Source of the DNA: Phaeosaccion multiseriatum
Lineage: Eukaryota; Ochrophyta, other classes
NCBI GenBank assembly: GCA_965112735.1
Contig: OZ218951.1
Span: forward strand, 4,960,001 to 5,024,000
Direction: 5' to 3'
DNA length: 64,000 bases
Shown: piece after piece, positions 11,917 through 23,470 of the stretch
Numbering within the stretch: the stretch's first letter is position 1
Layout: each line of letters begins with the position of its first letter
Translations under genes and position numbers: made by a program
Notes under the pieces: model-generated
Seen by the model: the letters and a program-made list of their open reading frames with translations, nothing else
The model's database searches: none
What the model was told of the DNA's origin: nothing

Positions 11917-13276
11917 TACTGAGAGCTCCGCTGTCGCTCCGACGAGTCTTGTTCACTGGCCAGTGTAACGAGGGGGGGTGAGAGGGACAGCGGACAGAGA
12001 AGGGCATAGAGGGAGAGGGGGTGTGACGGGCTTGTTAATTTAGCATGGTACCACAGGGAATGACTAAAGGCATTCCCCTCTTGCTTACACGCCACCGTTC
12101 GTGCGACCGCCTTCCACTTCGCCGCCTCTCTCCGCCCAACGGGTCCGCAGCCAGCCCGTTCATCAATCAGACAAAGCTATACTTGCAACAGACAGATCAG
12201 ACAGATGGAGAGAACCCAGAGTCGGTAGGCACTGCTGCTGCGCGAGAAAGTACACACAGAGCATCTTGCCACGGAAGCCCCGCGGAATAGAAGCCAAACG
12301 TCCTTCTTCTCCTCCTCCACGGCCACCACCACCACCACCACCCCCTCCTCCTACTCCTAGTCCTAGTCCTTCTCGGATCCTGACTCTGGTGGTGCTGCTG
12401 CTGACGCTCGGGCGAGAAGGGTGGGATATTTCCCAGGCACAACGGACTGGACACGACGATCCCGGTGCTGCTACGCCGCTGCGCCACGTCTCGCGGCCCA
12501 CAACCAGGGTTTAGCTGGCAGCGGCTTCCGCAGCTACTGCGACTGCATCCCCCCTCGCCTTGCCACCCCCCCTCTTCCCACTCCATCGATTGGAGCACTC
12601 TGCGCCGGTGGCACGTCACCGCACAACCCGCTTGTTCTCCGCCCCGCTTGCGCCCCTCCCCTCCCACCCCTCCAAACGCGGCCCCACCACCTCCGCCTCA
12701 ACCAAACAAGGCACGGAGACCTCCGTATGCCTTCTCTACCTCTTACCTCTTCTCTCTTTTATCGATCTATCGCTGCTTTTATGGACCGGTCGTTCTCCAA
12801 ATAAATTCGAAGCGTCTCGAAGGCGGGCGGGCTTCGAATCGAGCCTCTATATTTAAAGTCGGACAAGAGGGGTTCCGCTTTCACATGCATTCATTCTTAT
12901 TCTCATCAACCCCTGGGTGGTGTTTTTTTTTAGTTGGTGCATGCGGGGTTTTGCAATTTTGGTGGTGTTTCGGCCATGGGACACGAGGTGTGACGGATTA
13001 TAATGTAGAGCTCGTTATTTAGTAGTACCCCTTGTGTAGAGCCGCAAGCTGCGGAAGACAGGTGATAACTTACATGGGACGGTAGGGGCTGAAAGGAAGG
13101 AGGAGAGAGGAGAATAATATAAAAGAGAGCGATGGTGGGGTGGCTCTGCAAGGCCCGAGAGCAGTTTTTACGTGGGAGCGCAGACTTTTTTCGTAACCCA
13201 ATCGGCGGGTAATAGTAGGCGAGGTGAGGGAGTGATTGACGCACGAGTACGGGAGGGAGGAGAGGGGGCAGGAGGA

Positions 13277-13435
13277 GAGGAGGAGGAGGAGGAGGAGGAG
13301 GAGGAGGAGGAGGAGAAGAGGAGGAGGAGGAGGAGGAGGAGGAGGAGGAGGAAGAGGAGGAGGAGGAGGAGGAGGAGGAGGAGGAGGAGGAGGAGGAGGA
13401 GGAGGAGGAGGAGAAGGAGAGGGGAGGAGCAGGAG
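13277..13435. repeat. (GGA)n purine tract
   Basis: About 50 nearly perfect GGA triplets with a few GAA/GCA interruptions. A long polypurine strand able to form triplex structures. Confidence 0.95.
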
Positions 13436-13469
13436 GAGGAGGAGAGGGGAGGAGAGGTGTGACGAAGGC

Positions 13470-13520
13470 CCTGAGGCTTCGCCGCCTCTGAGGCTTCGCC
13501 GCCTCTGAGGCTTCGCCGCT
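13470..13520. repeat. 17-bp direct repeat, three copies
   Basis: The unit GAGGCTTCGCCGCCTCT occurs twice in full, with a third copy that diverges after GAGGCTTCGCCGC. It sits about 90 bp upstream of the proposed ATG of the zinc-repeat gene and may be part of its promoter or leader. Confidence 0.8.
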
Positions 13521-13609
13521 AACCAAATTCGGTGCGGTTTCTTGTCACCTCAACTGGCTCTGCGTGCGCGGGTGGAGGGAGCAGCAGCAGTAGCGCCGGC
13601 AGAGACCAT

Positions 13610-13708
13610 ATGATGATGACTGAGAAGGGGCGGGACCACCAGGAGCAGCAGCACCGCTGGCAGCACCAGCAGCAGCAGCCGCAGTACCACCACCCCACTT
13701 TCGCCCGT

Positions 13709-13767
<59 letters not shown>

Positions 13768-14585
13768 CCAGCACCTGCAGCAACTGCAGCAAAGCCAGCT
13801 GGTTCAGCAACCGCCCCAGCCGCAGCAGTGTAGCGTCCAAGGGTGCCAGAAGACCGCCAAGCACCGCGGCGTGTGCATCCAACACGGGGGAGGGGGGGGC
13901 AGGAAAAACACATGCCGTGTCGAGGGCTGTGAAAAGCATGGCATCACCGAGGGGCTGTGCCAAAAGCACTACAGCGACACGCAGGTGGGCGGGAATGGGG
14001 GGGGCTCAGTGGGCTCGGTGGGGTTGTCCACCGGCGCCAGTGGTAGTGGCAACAGCAGCAGCGGGGCGCCACCACCACTGCTCTTCTGGTGCACGTGGGG
14101 GGGTGGCTGTGGCGCGAGCGTGAGCGGGCCAGGTGCCATGTGCCCCACCCACCGGGCCGAGTTCAATCTCTGCAGCGTGGAGGGGTGTACAAAGGCGGTG
14201 CGATTGGGCGGCGTGTGCGTGCAGCACGGCGCGGGGATGCGCAGGTGTAAGGTAGACGGCTGCAACAATCATGTGATACGCGGCGGGGTGTGCATCCGGC
14301 ACGGGGCCTTCAACAAGCGCTGTTCCATTAAGAACTGCAACAAGATTGCGAGGGAAGACGGTAAGTGCAATGTGCACCACGTACCAGGGCCTGTGGCGCC
14401 AGTGCCATCCTCGTTGCCACTTGCGCCACCACCACCAGCCATACGACGACCAGCAGTGCCAGTGGCAGCAGCAGGAAGAGGGGGCGGGGGGGGACTGCCA
14501 CACCCGCACGCCACGACATACCACTCTCCGCCGCCACCTTCACAACTCGTAGCGCTGACGGCAGCGACGGCGGCAGCAGCATCCT

Positions 14586-14618
<33 letters not shown>

Positions 14619-15253
14619 TGGCAGCACCAGGGATGTCAGCATCGGCAGTAGCGGTAGCAGACGACAACTGGGACCAGGGAGGCGGGGAAGATGGGTTTGG
14701 ACCAGGGGGTATCAGAGGGCGAGTGTTTGATTCTTGCTACGCCGTCCGCTCATGGCCAGAGCAACAACGCAGCTCCTACCCCCCTGCCCCCCCCACTTAC
14801 TACCACACTCATCATGCTGCCCCTGTGCCTGCTTCGGTACCTGCTCCGGTGCCTGTGGCTTTTAGTGGTGGTGGTGGTGGTGATGGTGGTGGTGGTGGTC
14901 AAGGTGAAGCCATGGCGGCTAGTGGTGGTGATGTGATAAGATTCTATTCAGATGGTGGCCCCGTCGACGGCCCCCATTTCTCCTCCTCTTCTCCTCCTCC
15001 TCCTCCTCCTTCTGGCTCTTTCTCTAGTTCTTCTGTCCGAGGTACGAAGCGCGGCAGACTGATGGCAGAGGCCTTGTACGAGGAGGAGGAAGAGAGACGG
15101 AGAAGGCATCACAGCGTTGGCAAGGGCCGTGAGTATCCTGCAAGCGCGGCCCTTAGTGCCGGTGGTGGTGGTGCCGGTGGTGGTGGTGGTGGAGGCACTG
15201 GGAAGGCCGGGGAGGAGAGCGAGGAGGACGACGAGGTGGTGCAGATCTTGTAG
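13610..15253 (+). CDS. Cys/His zinc-binding repeat protein (C-x4-C-x9-C-x2-H type), poly-Q N-terminus
   Basis: Single open exon, 547 residues from the ATG triplet at 13610 (MMMTEKG). The frame is open 26 codons further up without an ATG, so a spliced leader exon is possible. A glutamine run from CAG repeats (13711-13763) is followed by tandem repeats of C-x4-C-x9-C-x2-H: CSVQGC..CIQH, CRVEGC..CQKH, a degenerate copy CTWGGGC..CPTH, CSVEGC..CVQH, CKVDGC..CIRH and CSIKNC..CNVH. Such repeats are abundant in stramenopile genomes and resemble those attached to some plant WRKY proteins. They are thought to bind zinc, and a nuclear or nucleic-acid role is inferred. The C-terminal half is Ala/Gly/Ser/Pro-rich with a basic patch (KRGRLM) and an acidic end (EESEEDDEVVQIL). 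The gene lies head-to-head with the Hsp110 gene. Confidence 0.85.
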
Positions 15254-16148
15254 AGTACATGCATACACCATCTGTAGACAGACAGATACGATATTTGGCG
15301 GGAAAGCGAGCAGCCGAGAGCGTAACTATGACGGGAACTCAAGTGAAGCAAAGCAAGAACAAAGGGTGCGTTTTTCCGGCCCCTGCTTCCTTCCCCTACG
15401 CTCTGTGGCCGGCTGCTCTGAATAGAGGAATACGGAGATACCATGGTAGAGATAGGCGCTTGTTTTGGCGTTGGCCTGTCCTCCCCCTCCTCCCACCACC
15501 TTCTCCAGGTTGGGGGTGGTTGGGGGTGGGGGGGCGGTCACGCAAACAGAAAGGGCGGCAAAGTCGGAGGGCCTTGGGGGGTGGGGGTGCGGTCCAAGGG
15601 AGTCCAACGGACGGGACCCTTAGCTTGGGCCCCAACCCCGCACCCCTCCACTCCCATCCTTCTCTGTCTTTGCTTCTCCTCCTCCGTTTATGGTTGTGTT
15701 GTTGGGGTACGGGATATGACACCAAAAGTAGCGGTCACATCAAAATAATCCAACCCCCTTTTTTTTCGAGCCTCGCCGACACACCCTCGGCACACACGTG
15801 CCAGAAGATCAATAGCAGAGCAATAGATGATATGATTATCAAATGAAAGGAAGGGAACTCCTCCACCCACTCTTATGTCGCTCGAAACATCAAACAAACG
15901 CCACCCGCCTCGGCCCCTCGGCCCTCGATATACACCAGGCCATGGGAGAGCAACATCGGGCCTTCCTCCCATCCGCTGCCATCGCCATCTGCTGCCATCT
16001 GATGGATGACGCATCGACCTAGAGCCGCCGCTCTGCTGAATACATACGTGTGTGTATGTGCATGCGCTTCAGCCGACACGACACGGAGGGTGATGTGCTG
16101 GGGGGAGCCTTTCCCTCCCTGCCGACCTGCCTCACACATGCGGACCTG

Positions 16149-16182
<34 letters not shown>

Positions 16183-16225
16183 GACTGCTCTGCTGCTCCC
16201 TTCCCCCTTTCCCCCTCTTCTAACA
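15254..16225. other. Intergenic region between convergent 3' ends
   Basis: Between the zinc-repeat gene (plus) and the NAA10 gene (minus). It contains G-rich and C-rich low complexity (15490-15660), an A/T-richer patch at 15725-15850 and a CTG run at about 16150-16182 just beyond the NAA10 stop. No coding exon is supported. Confidence 0.55.
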
Positions 16226-16416
16226 TCACGCCTCTGCCTTGTCGGCTTGCTTGGCACTCTCTGCATACACGTCCTTGTCGGCGTCGCCAGAGATGGTGAG
16301 CCCCTCCGTGCTGCTCTCTAATTGCTCGAGGGCCGCATCAATACCCGTGCTGGTTGTGGATGAAGGCGCTGGCGGTGGCATGACGGCCGGTGCTCCTCCT
16401 CCTCCTCCTCCTCCTC

Positions 16417-16457
<41 letters not shown>

Positions 16458-19013
16458 TCTGCTGCTGCTACTGCCGCTATCCCCTCCGGGCTGCTCCTCA
16501 GTATGCCTCCCTTGAGGTACTTTCCCTTGTTTCGCCTCTCCGGCTTAAAGTAGAGGCGCATGTCGTATGCGTCTTCGTTATCGGCGTAGTAGCCCTTCTC
16601 GATGTCGTGAATCTGAACAGGAAACAGCATGCAGACACACACACACAGAGAAGAGAGAGTTGAAGGAGCAGGAGAGAGAGAAGGGACAGAGAGGCAAGAG
16701 AGAGAGAGAGAGAGAGAGGAAGAGGCAAGAGCGAGAGAAAGAGAGCGGCTAAGAGCTCAGGATCCAGGCCCTTCATCTGCGGAGCCGTTGCGAGTCCCAA
16801 CTGGGAAGCCGCCGCACTTCTCTCTAGTTCACCACCCCACCCTCACCCCCCCCTTCTCCCCTCCCCTGCCTCTCCCCTGCCCTGCCCATCCCCTGCCCTG
16901 CCTCTCCCCTGCCCTGCCCATCCCCTGCCATCCCGGAGAGAGGCGTTCCCGGCTCACGCGCATAGCGCATTATCATCATCAAACGCGTCCTTTCGTTGTC
17001 CCTCCATTTACAACCCCCTGCCCAGTGCCAGTCCCACAGCACTGCCCCTGCCCCATGCAACACTCACTGCCCCTGACCCATGCAACACTCACTGCCCCTG
17101 ACCCATGCAACACTCACTGCCCCTACCCGATGCAGTACTCACTGCCCCTACCCGATGCAGTACTCACTGCCCCTGACCCATGCAACACTCACTGCCCCTG
17201 CCCCATGCAACACTCACTGCCCCTACCCGATGCAACACTCACTGCCCCTACCCGATGCAGTACTCACTGCCCCTGACCCATGCAACACTCACTGCCCCTG
17301 CCCCATGCAACACTCACTGCCCCTACCCGATGCAACACTCACTGCCCCTGACCCATGCAACACTCACTGCCCCTACCCCATGCAACACTCACTGCCCCTA
17401 CCCCATGCAACACTCACTGCCCCTGCCCCATGCAACACTCACTGCCCCTGACCCATGCAACACTCACTGCCCCTGCCCCATGCAACACTCACTGCCCCTG
17501 CCCCATGCAACACTCACTGCCCCTACCCGATGCAATACTCACTGCCCCTACCCGATGCAGTACTCACTGCCCCTGACCCATGCAACACTCACTGCCCCTG
17601 CCCCATGCAATACTCACTGCCCCTGACCCATGCAACACTCACTGCCCCTACCCGATGCAACACTCACTGCCCCTACCCGATGCAATATTCACTGCCCCTA
17701 CCCGATGCAGTACTCACTGCCCCTGCCCCATGCAATACTCACTGCCCCTGCCCCATGCAATACTCACTGACCCTGACCCATGCAGCTCACCACACCACAC
17801 ACAAACACACACCTCGTAGCCTAGCGTCTCTGTGTAGAGGTGGAAGGCCGCCTCATTGCTCTTGCGCACGTGCAGGCTCGCGTATTCAGCACTGAAGGCC
17901 TCCTCCATACACAACTGAGAGCTCTGCATCAACTGGAGGGGGTGGGGGCATGGGGGGGGGGGGGGGTATGGTAAGCAGAAAGGGTTGCTGTGTGCTTTGC
18001 GGAGCGGCGGGGGGGGGAGACCACACATACACAAAGAAAGACAGTGAGAGATGATAAGAGGGGGGGGGGAGGGGGATCATGGAAAGAGGAAGAAGTAGAC
18101 CAAAGAGAGGGAGATGTAGGCACAAAGAGAGAGAGAGAGATGGATGCAGGTATAGGGAGATGGGGAACTACATAATGGAGAGACGAAGGGGGACAGTGGG
18201 AGGAAGAGAGAAAGGCGAACACCTTGGTACATGCAGTGCTTGTGTGAGAAAGGGAGCGACACAGAGAGAGAGGAATGCGTACTCCTCCGTGCATGCAGTG
18301 CGTGCTCGTGGTACCTTGGTGGCAAGGGCTCTTTTCCGATGCGTTCTGAGCACCGCGAGAGAGGTGATGTGTCCGTGCGGCTCAGGAGCGTCTTCCTCCA
18401 TCTTTGCGAGCACATAGCCCACAATCTTGGCTGCAGGGCACAATGGGGACAAGACAGGGAGGGAGAAATGGAGAGAGGGCATGTAAGAGATAAGGGCCCT
18501 CTTCCTGCCACGGGAAGGGGATCTATAGTGCACAGGGTGGCGCTTCCTCAAGGAAAAAGAGGCTTTCCAGCCCTGCTGCCTCCTCCACCCCTCCCTCCCG
18601 CTGGTCCCACGATGACCAACGCTTCTCGGCAAATCCGCAAAACGAAATCAGCACGGCCGCTGCTGGTGCACGCACAGTTCAAGCCTTGCACTAGTACGTC
18701 CTACACATATGCATTGTATACCACCCCGCAGCCGCAGCAGCAGAACTCAGCCCAGTGGTGAGGGAGTCCAGAACTCAGCCCAGTGATGAGGGAGTCCAGT
18801 TGGCGGCTGCAGTCCACGCGAACCATCACTCCTGCTCTCGACAATCCTCTTCCCTTACTAACCTCGGTGGTCTTCAGCCACGTAGAGGAGTTGCGGCCAC
18901 GACAGCACGTGGTATAGGTAGTACTTCATTTGATAGTTCTCCGGCAAGCACCACAGATTGGTGCTCTGCATCTGTATCAGGTCTTCCACCGTGGCTGGCC
19001 GTATGGACACCAT
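16226..19013 (-). CDS. NAA10: N-alpha-acetyltransferase catalytic subunit, NAA10/ARD1 type
   Basis: Four minus-strand exons (19013-18863, 18430-18315, 17932-17813 and 16612-16226) join in frame to 257 residues. The order of NAA10 features is complete: N-terminal [26 protein letters not shown] (substrate-binding loop), [22 protein letters not shown] (core beta strand), LHVRKSN..A..LY and [12 protein letters not shown]. In known organisms NAA10 with NAA15 forms NatA on the ribosome and acetylates N-terminal Ser/Ala/Thr/Gly after Met removal. The acetyl-CoA motif usually RRxGxA reads RKRALA here (Gly to Ala). The C-terminal extension has about 13 Ala then 9 Gly from CTG/CTC triplets and ends acidic. 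Intron 3 (1.2 kb) is mostly a 25-bp minisatellite. It is divergent from the EGY-like gene. Confidence 0.95.
17053..17785. repeat. 25-bp minisatellite in NAA10 intron 3
   Basis: About 29 tandem copies of a 25-bp unit built on CACTGCCCCTGACCC plus ATGCAACACT, with variants TACCCG/TGCCCC and AGTA/AATA. On the gene's sense strand each unit contains GTGAGT, a consensus-like 5' splice hexamer. The plus-strand reading frames (MQHSLPL..) are repeat artefacts. Confidence 0.95.
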
Positions 19014-19369
19014 CTTCCCCTGTCGCCTCTACTGCTTCGCCTTCTACTACGATGCCCCTGAACTGCTGCTACAGAAGCTGCTGCTTGCACACGATCTGCC
19101 AATTTGCTGCAAAGCAGGATATCAAAGCAGTACTTCGCTGCTGCTGACACGCTAGATGTGGCGGATAGCTTCCCCTTCTAGAGCCAAGTCTCACTGTGCC
19201 TCCCTTGCGATAATTTCTCCTCCCAATCCCTCCTATTGTAATAAGGATGGCATTTTGTGGAGGAAGGGAAGGCGAGGCATGGATGGATGCATGGATGGAG
19301 GTGTACGGGCATATCGTTCATGAGTCAACAACACCCACCCCTTTTCTAAACCCTCTTCCCACTCTCGCA
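19014..19369. promoter_or_regulatory. Divergent intergenic region, NAA10 / EGY-like gene
   Basis: 356 bp between the two ATGs. It is pyrimidine-rich with a short A/T-richer segment at 19210-19250. It must carry both core promoters; no defined site is claimed. Confidence 0.5.
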
Positions 19370-22300
19370 ATGATGAGGAAGAGGAAGGCAGTCTTATGGA
19401 CCACCACAGCAGTTGCCGCAGCAGCAGTTGCCCACCTGCATCTGCTGGAAGGCTGTAGAGCATTTACCCCGCCTGTGTCGCTGCTCCAGGAGCCTGGCCT
19501 AAGAAGGGGAATGAACCGAGGCCACCCCGGACAGCAGCGGACTTCTTTTCGCCAGCGAAGCACGCCTACGGGAGGAGTGGGGATGGGGGCGGAGGAGGGA
19601 GGGGGCGGTGAAGGAGAGGGTGAAGATGTGGGAGTGGCAGAGGAGAGCGAGGCGGAGTATAAGAGACGGATGGAGATCGCGGGCAGGCAAATGGGTCTGC
19701 GTGCGGACGAGGTTAGCGCTGCCGCTCTCCGCGAGCGTGCAGAGAAGATTATGCTCGATGCGGAGCGGATAAAGAGGGAGAATGAGGAGGCTCGCGCGGC
19801 GCTGGACAAGGTCAGTGGTAGAGACTCTTCGTCGGGGGGGGGGAGGCGGGAAGAAAGGGTACTTTTTCAGCACTGTCCTTGTCACTTGTTTCTTCATCTT
19901 CTTTCTGCTCCAACATGTCTCATCGATTGTGCATCTTTGTGCTGATGGGTGGGATTCCTTCCTGCTCCCTGGTGCTCCTCTTGTGCCCTGTCCTGCCTGC
20001 CTGGCACGTCCATAGGAGAATCTCGTGCGATTAGAGGCCAAGAAAAAGAAGGAGAAAGTCGATAAGCCCCCACCTCCACCAGAGGACCCACGTCTCGCGG
20101 GTCTCCGGGCCACGTGCTTAGCTTCTTACGCCCCTAGACTCTCTCAGCGGATAGACCTGGAGGAGTGGCGAGGGAAGGCGGTGTCGGAGCTGGACAAGAG
20201 GGGGCAGGGTACTAGGGCAGCAGAGGAGGTGATGAGTGGCCTGGCAGCGTCTACACTGGCGGCCTTTGCAAAGGAGAGCACTCTCGTCATGGGAGATGGA
20301 GAGGCGGTTCGGACGAAGCTGCAGTTGCTGGGGGAGGCAGGGGGGCTCTCGAAAGACGACCAGAGACGGGCTTACAAGCGCTTCACCACGCTTCTCCCCA
20401 GGCTGGGTTTTCAGCTGTCGGAGACCGACAGCAGGCAGGGCGGTGGAGAGGGCGGGGGGGCAAGAAAGAGCAGCAAGGCAGAGGAGGAGGCGACCGCTAC
20501 TGGCGCTGCTGCCACTGCTACTGGCGTGGAGGACAGGTTTGTCGAAGCGGAGCGCTATGATGACTCGGATCTACTCCGCTGGCTCTACACGGATGATGAA
20601 GAGAACACACCGGGGCAGGGCATGGAGCGCTTAGCCCAGACCTTACTCTCCATGGTGCCTACCTTGGTCGTCATTGACGAACTGGACAGCAGCCCCTACG
20701 CCAGGCCTGTGGGCATTATCAAGTCGCTGAGGCGATCCTACGGCCCACGAAGGACGGGAAACGTAGTGGGAGAGCTAGTGCTCAAAGCTTTCTTGTCGGA
20801 GCGACTCAAGACGTTGCTCGCTGCTCGACCTTTGCTGGCGGCGGAAGGGGGCGAGGCAGGAGGGTCAGGGTCAGGGTCCACCAGCAGCAGCGGTGGCAAG
20901 TACGAGGCTCTCCAGGCGGAGTTGTTGGGCAATGCCTACTGGCGCTGGCAGAAGGCGGCACTCGAGAGGGAGAGAGAGGCACAGCAGATTAGCGGGAGAG
21001 GTGGTGAGGAGCTGACGGTGGACCCTTCCAGGTGGGGGCTTGGGGATGAGCCGCTGCCGGAGTTGGCTGCGTTGGTGAATCTGTACTGGCTGGAGCTCAA
21101 CATGGCCAACCCAGAAGCAGTGAAAGCAAAAGCAGGAGGAGGAGTAGGAGCTATGGCCAAGGCGTTTGGAGGCGGCATGAAGGGCAGCAACTGGGGGGAG
21201 GGGAAGGAGGGAAACGAGGAGAAGGGAGCTGCGGACAAGGAGAATCAGACTTCAGGCCTACAGGGAAAGAGCGCAGATCAGCTGCTGCAGCACCAAGAGA
21301 ACGGGTTGCGATTCAAGGAGTTGCTTGAGAATCGCAGGCTGGCCGTCGACCTTGTGCGGCTCAATGACACGGTGCTCAACGACGACACCGCCCTCAAAAC
21401 CATTCGATGCATGCAAGTGGGCTTTGATAACTACTTGTCACGCAAGGATGAGGACATTATACCGCCAATGTCTGAGTCCGTGCTACGGCGGCTGAGAACG
21501 GAGGTGCTGGGGCAAGAGGACTTGTTCCCAGGTAAGGTGGTGCTGAAGCACTATCGTCCGAGCATTGCGGTCATTCGAGGGGACTTTCAAGTGTCGTGGG
21601 CCAAGGGCCAAATGCAGAGATTTATGGAACTGTCGAGACAGGCGGAGAAGGAGATGGGTGCTTTCGCTCTTGATAACGATGAATTTGAGAAGGAATTAGC
21701 GGACTATTGTAGGAACACGGAAGGAGGAGAAGAAAGAGAGGCCATCGGAGTAGATTCAAGGGCAGTGGTGGCAATCGGCTCGCAGAAGCGGAGCGCGGAG
21801 ACTTCGTGGGAAGCCGTGTTGAAGCGATTGGAAGACACCGGCCTCTCCAAGGATGTGCAGCTCTTCCTCGTGAAGGACGATGCTCGCAAGCGGGGCAAGG
21901 CCGAGGCGCAGCTAGGACTGGAGAACGATGAGCGGCTTTTTACCGATATGATATCCAACTTTGTGTCGGACTCAATGGCCATTGTTGCCGTCTCTCGGAA
22001 GGCCCAACCCAAACAATGGGGCAAGACCCCGGCCACGCTGCTGCTGAGTCTTGTGGGCATGTACTCGGTCTTCGCCACGGCTATTGGGTCCTTCGCCCTG
22101 AACGACAAGTTCGCACAGAGCATCGTCACGGATATGGACCTCAGCGTTCTCCCACAGGTGCTGCCCTTGGTCGGCTGTGTGGCCGGCTTGCAGGCCATTC
22201 ATGACTCGGGCCACTTGGCGGTGGCGGCTGTCCAGAGGCTGCCTGTCAAGCTTCCTCGCGCGGTACCGGGCTTGGACATCGGTCTCATGCCCACTATTGT

Positions 22301-22967
22301 GGACCCCGCGGGATATGCCAAGGACAGAGACTCACTCACGGACTTTGCCCTTGCAGGGCCCGTTGCCGGGTTTACGGCGTCTGCTGCCTTCTTGTTGTCG
22401 GGCCTCGCCCTCACCGCTGGCGCCGACCCAGAGAGCCTGCAGCTCTTCCCCAAGCTCGCGCCGGCCCTCCTTGAGAGTAGTGCGGTGGTGGGCAACATCG
22501 TCAACGCCTTCTTGCCCGGGGCCAACCTGGGCGTAGCCGACCTCGTAGCCCCGGTGGCCCTTCACCCCTTGGCCGTGGCGGGGGTGTTTGGCCTGTGGAG
22601 CAACACGCTCGCGCTGGTGCCCTACGGACGGAGCGACGGAGCGAGGGCGGTGCGGGCGTCCCTGGGCCTGCCGGCAGACGTGCTGTTTGCGCTCCCACTG
22701 CCCTCTCTGTGGGTCTTGTATCAGACACTCTTTAGCAGCAACGAGATGCTCGCGGCCAACTGTGTCATCCTCTTCTTCATGTACCCGGGGGAGGGTGTGC
22801 TGGTTCAGAACGACGCTCCTGTAGTCAGCCAGTGGCGACAGGCTGCCGTGTTGTTCTCCATGGTTGTGCTATCTGTGATGTTGATTCCCATGGGCGAGAC
22901 AAGCTTCCTGGGTGGGGGCGGGGCGGCGACCCTGCTGCAGAAGGCCAGCCAAATCGGTGGGTTGTAG
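19370..22967 (+). CDS. EGY-like site-2 (M50) membrane metalloprotease homologue, plastid-targeted
   Basis: Exon 1 19370-19810, intron 19811-20015, exon 2 20016-22967: 1130 residues. The start is ATGATG at 19370. Residues 1-30 form a basic then hydrophobic leader (MMRKRKAVLWTTTAVAAAAV) ending CRAF, which resembles the bipartite plastid leader of heterokont algae with Phe after the cleavage site. A long coiled, Gly/Glu-rich soluble region follows. The last about 280 residues are multi-pass: LLLSLVGMYSVFATAIGSF, then IHDSGHLAVAA (about 876), a loop with hydrophobic helices, and a NTLALVPYGRSDGAR motif (about 1015-1023) matching the second S2P signature. EGY proteins are thylakoid S2P homologues needed for chloroplast development. 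Here HExxH is HDxxH, so activity is doubtful, as in plant EGY3. Confidence 0.87.
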
Positions 22968-23267
22968 CGAGAGACCAATGAGAAGGGATGAAGGAAGGAA
23001 GACGAGGTTGTAAGAAGAATCAACCACACATGAGAGGAGGAGGAGGAACAAGTAAGAGTAGAAAAGAGGTTTATAACGGAACAACTGAAATCTGGAGGCT
23101 CGCTCTCAACTCAAAGAGTGTTGGCAAGTAACTCAGTTGGTCGAGTTACTACTTTTTAATTAGTGAAATACATTTTTGGTAATCAAGGGAGCAGCAACAG
23201 GAGGGGCCGGAGAGGCCGATGGAACTGAGTACACCTGTGTATCTGATCTCCCTCCTCCAACTGCGGC

Positions 23268-23303
23268 TGTATCACCAACTGCTGCTGCTGTCACCAACTG
23301 CTG
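23268..23303 (+). repeat. Dispersed 15-bp element plus partial second copy
   Basis: TGTATCACCAACTGC at 23268-23282 is followed after a CTG stretch by TCACCAACTGCTG at about 23290-23303, a partial tandem copy in intergenic DNA. Confidence 0.8.
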
Positions 23304-23411
23304 TGGCACTGCCCGACCGCCTGTCGGGGGTTCAACTGAGATGAGTCCCGAGTTGGCTCGTCTAACTTGCGGACCGTGAGGGGGACAGAGGAAAGTAACT
23401 CTCTTCTAGTC

Positions 23412-23470
23412 CCTCCTCCTCCTCCTCCTCCTCCTCCTCCTCCTCCTCCTCCTCCTCCTCCTCCTCCTCC
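23412..23470. repeat. (CTC)n microsatellite
   Basis: About 19 uninterrupted CTC triplets, noncoding. Confidence 0.95.

Larger units (their letters stand above)
11917..13609. promoter_or_regulatory. Divergent intergenic region, Hsp110 / zinc-repeat gene
   Basis: 1.7 kb between two divergent starts. It contains no supported exon: the frames at 12045-13022 have no conserved motif. A GGA microsatellite (13277-13435) and a 17-bp triplicate (about 13470-13520) lie near the zinc-repeat gene. A 5' untranslated exon of either gene could be hidden here. Confidence 0.45.

Noticed and set aside
12045-13022. Overlapping plus-strand frames of 81-185 codons between Hsp110 and the zinc-repeat gene
   Set aside because: No recognisable motif, biased composition, and mutually overlapping frames; kept as divergent intergenic DNA.
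17041-17895. Plus-strand frames of 70-150 codons ([15 protein letters not shown]..)
   Set aside because: Artefact of the 25-bp minisatellite; opposite strand of a well-supported NAA10 intron.
20236-20634. Alternative-frame ORF inside the EGY-like gene
   Set aside because: Shadow of the 980-codon frame, with high GC and no motif.
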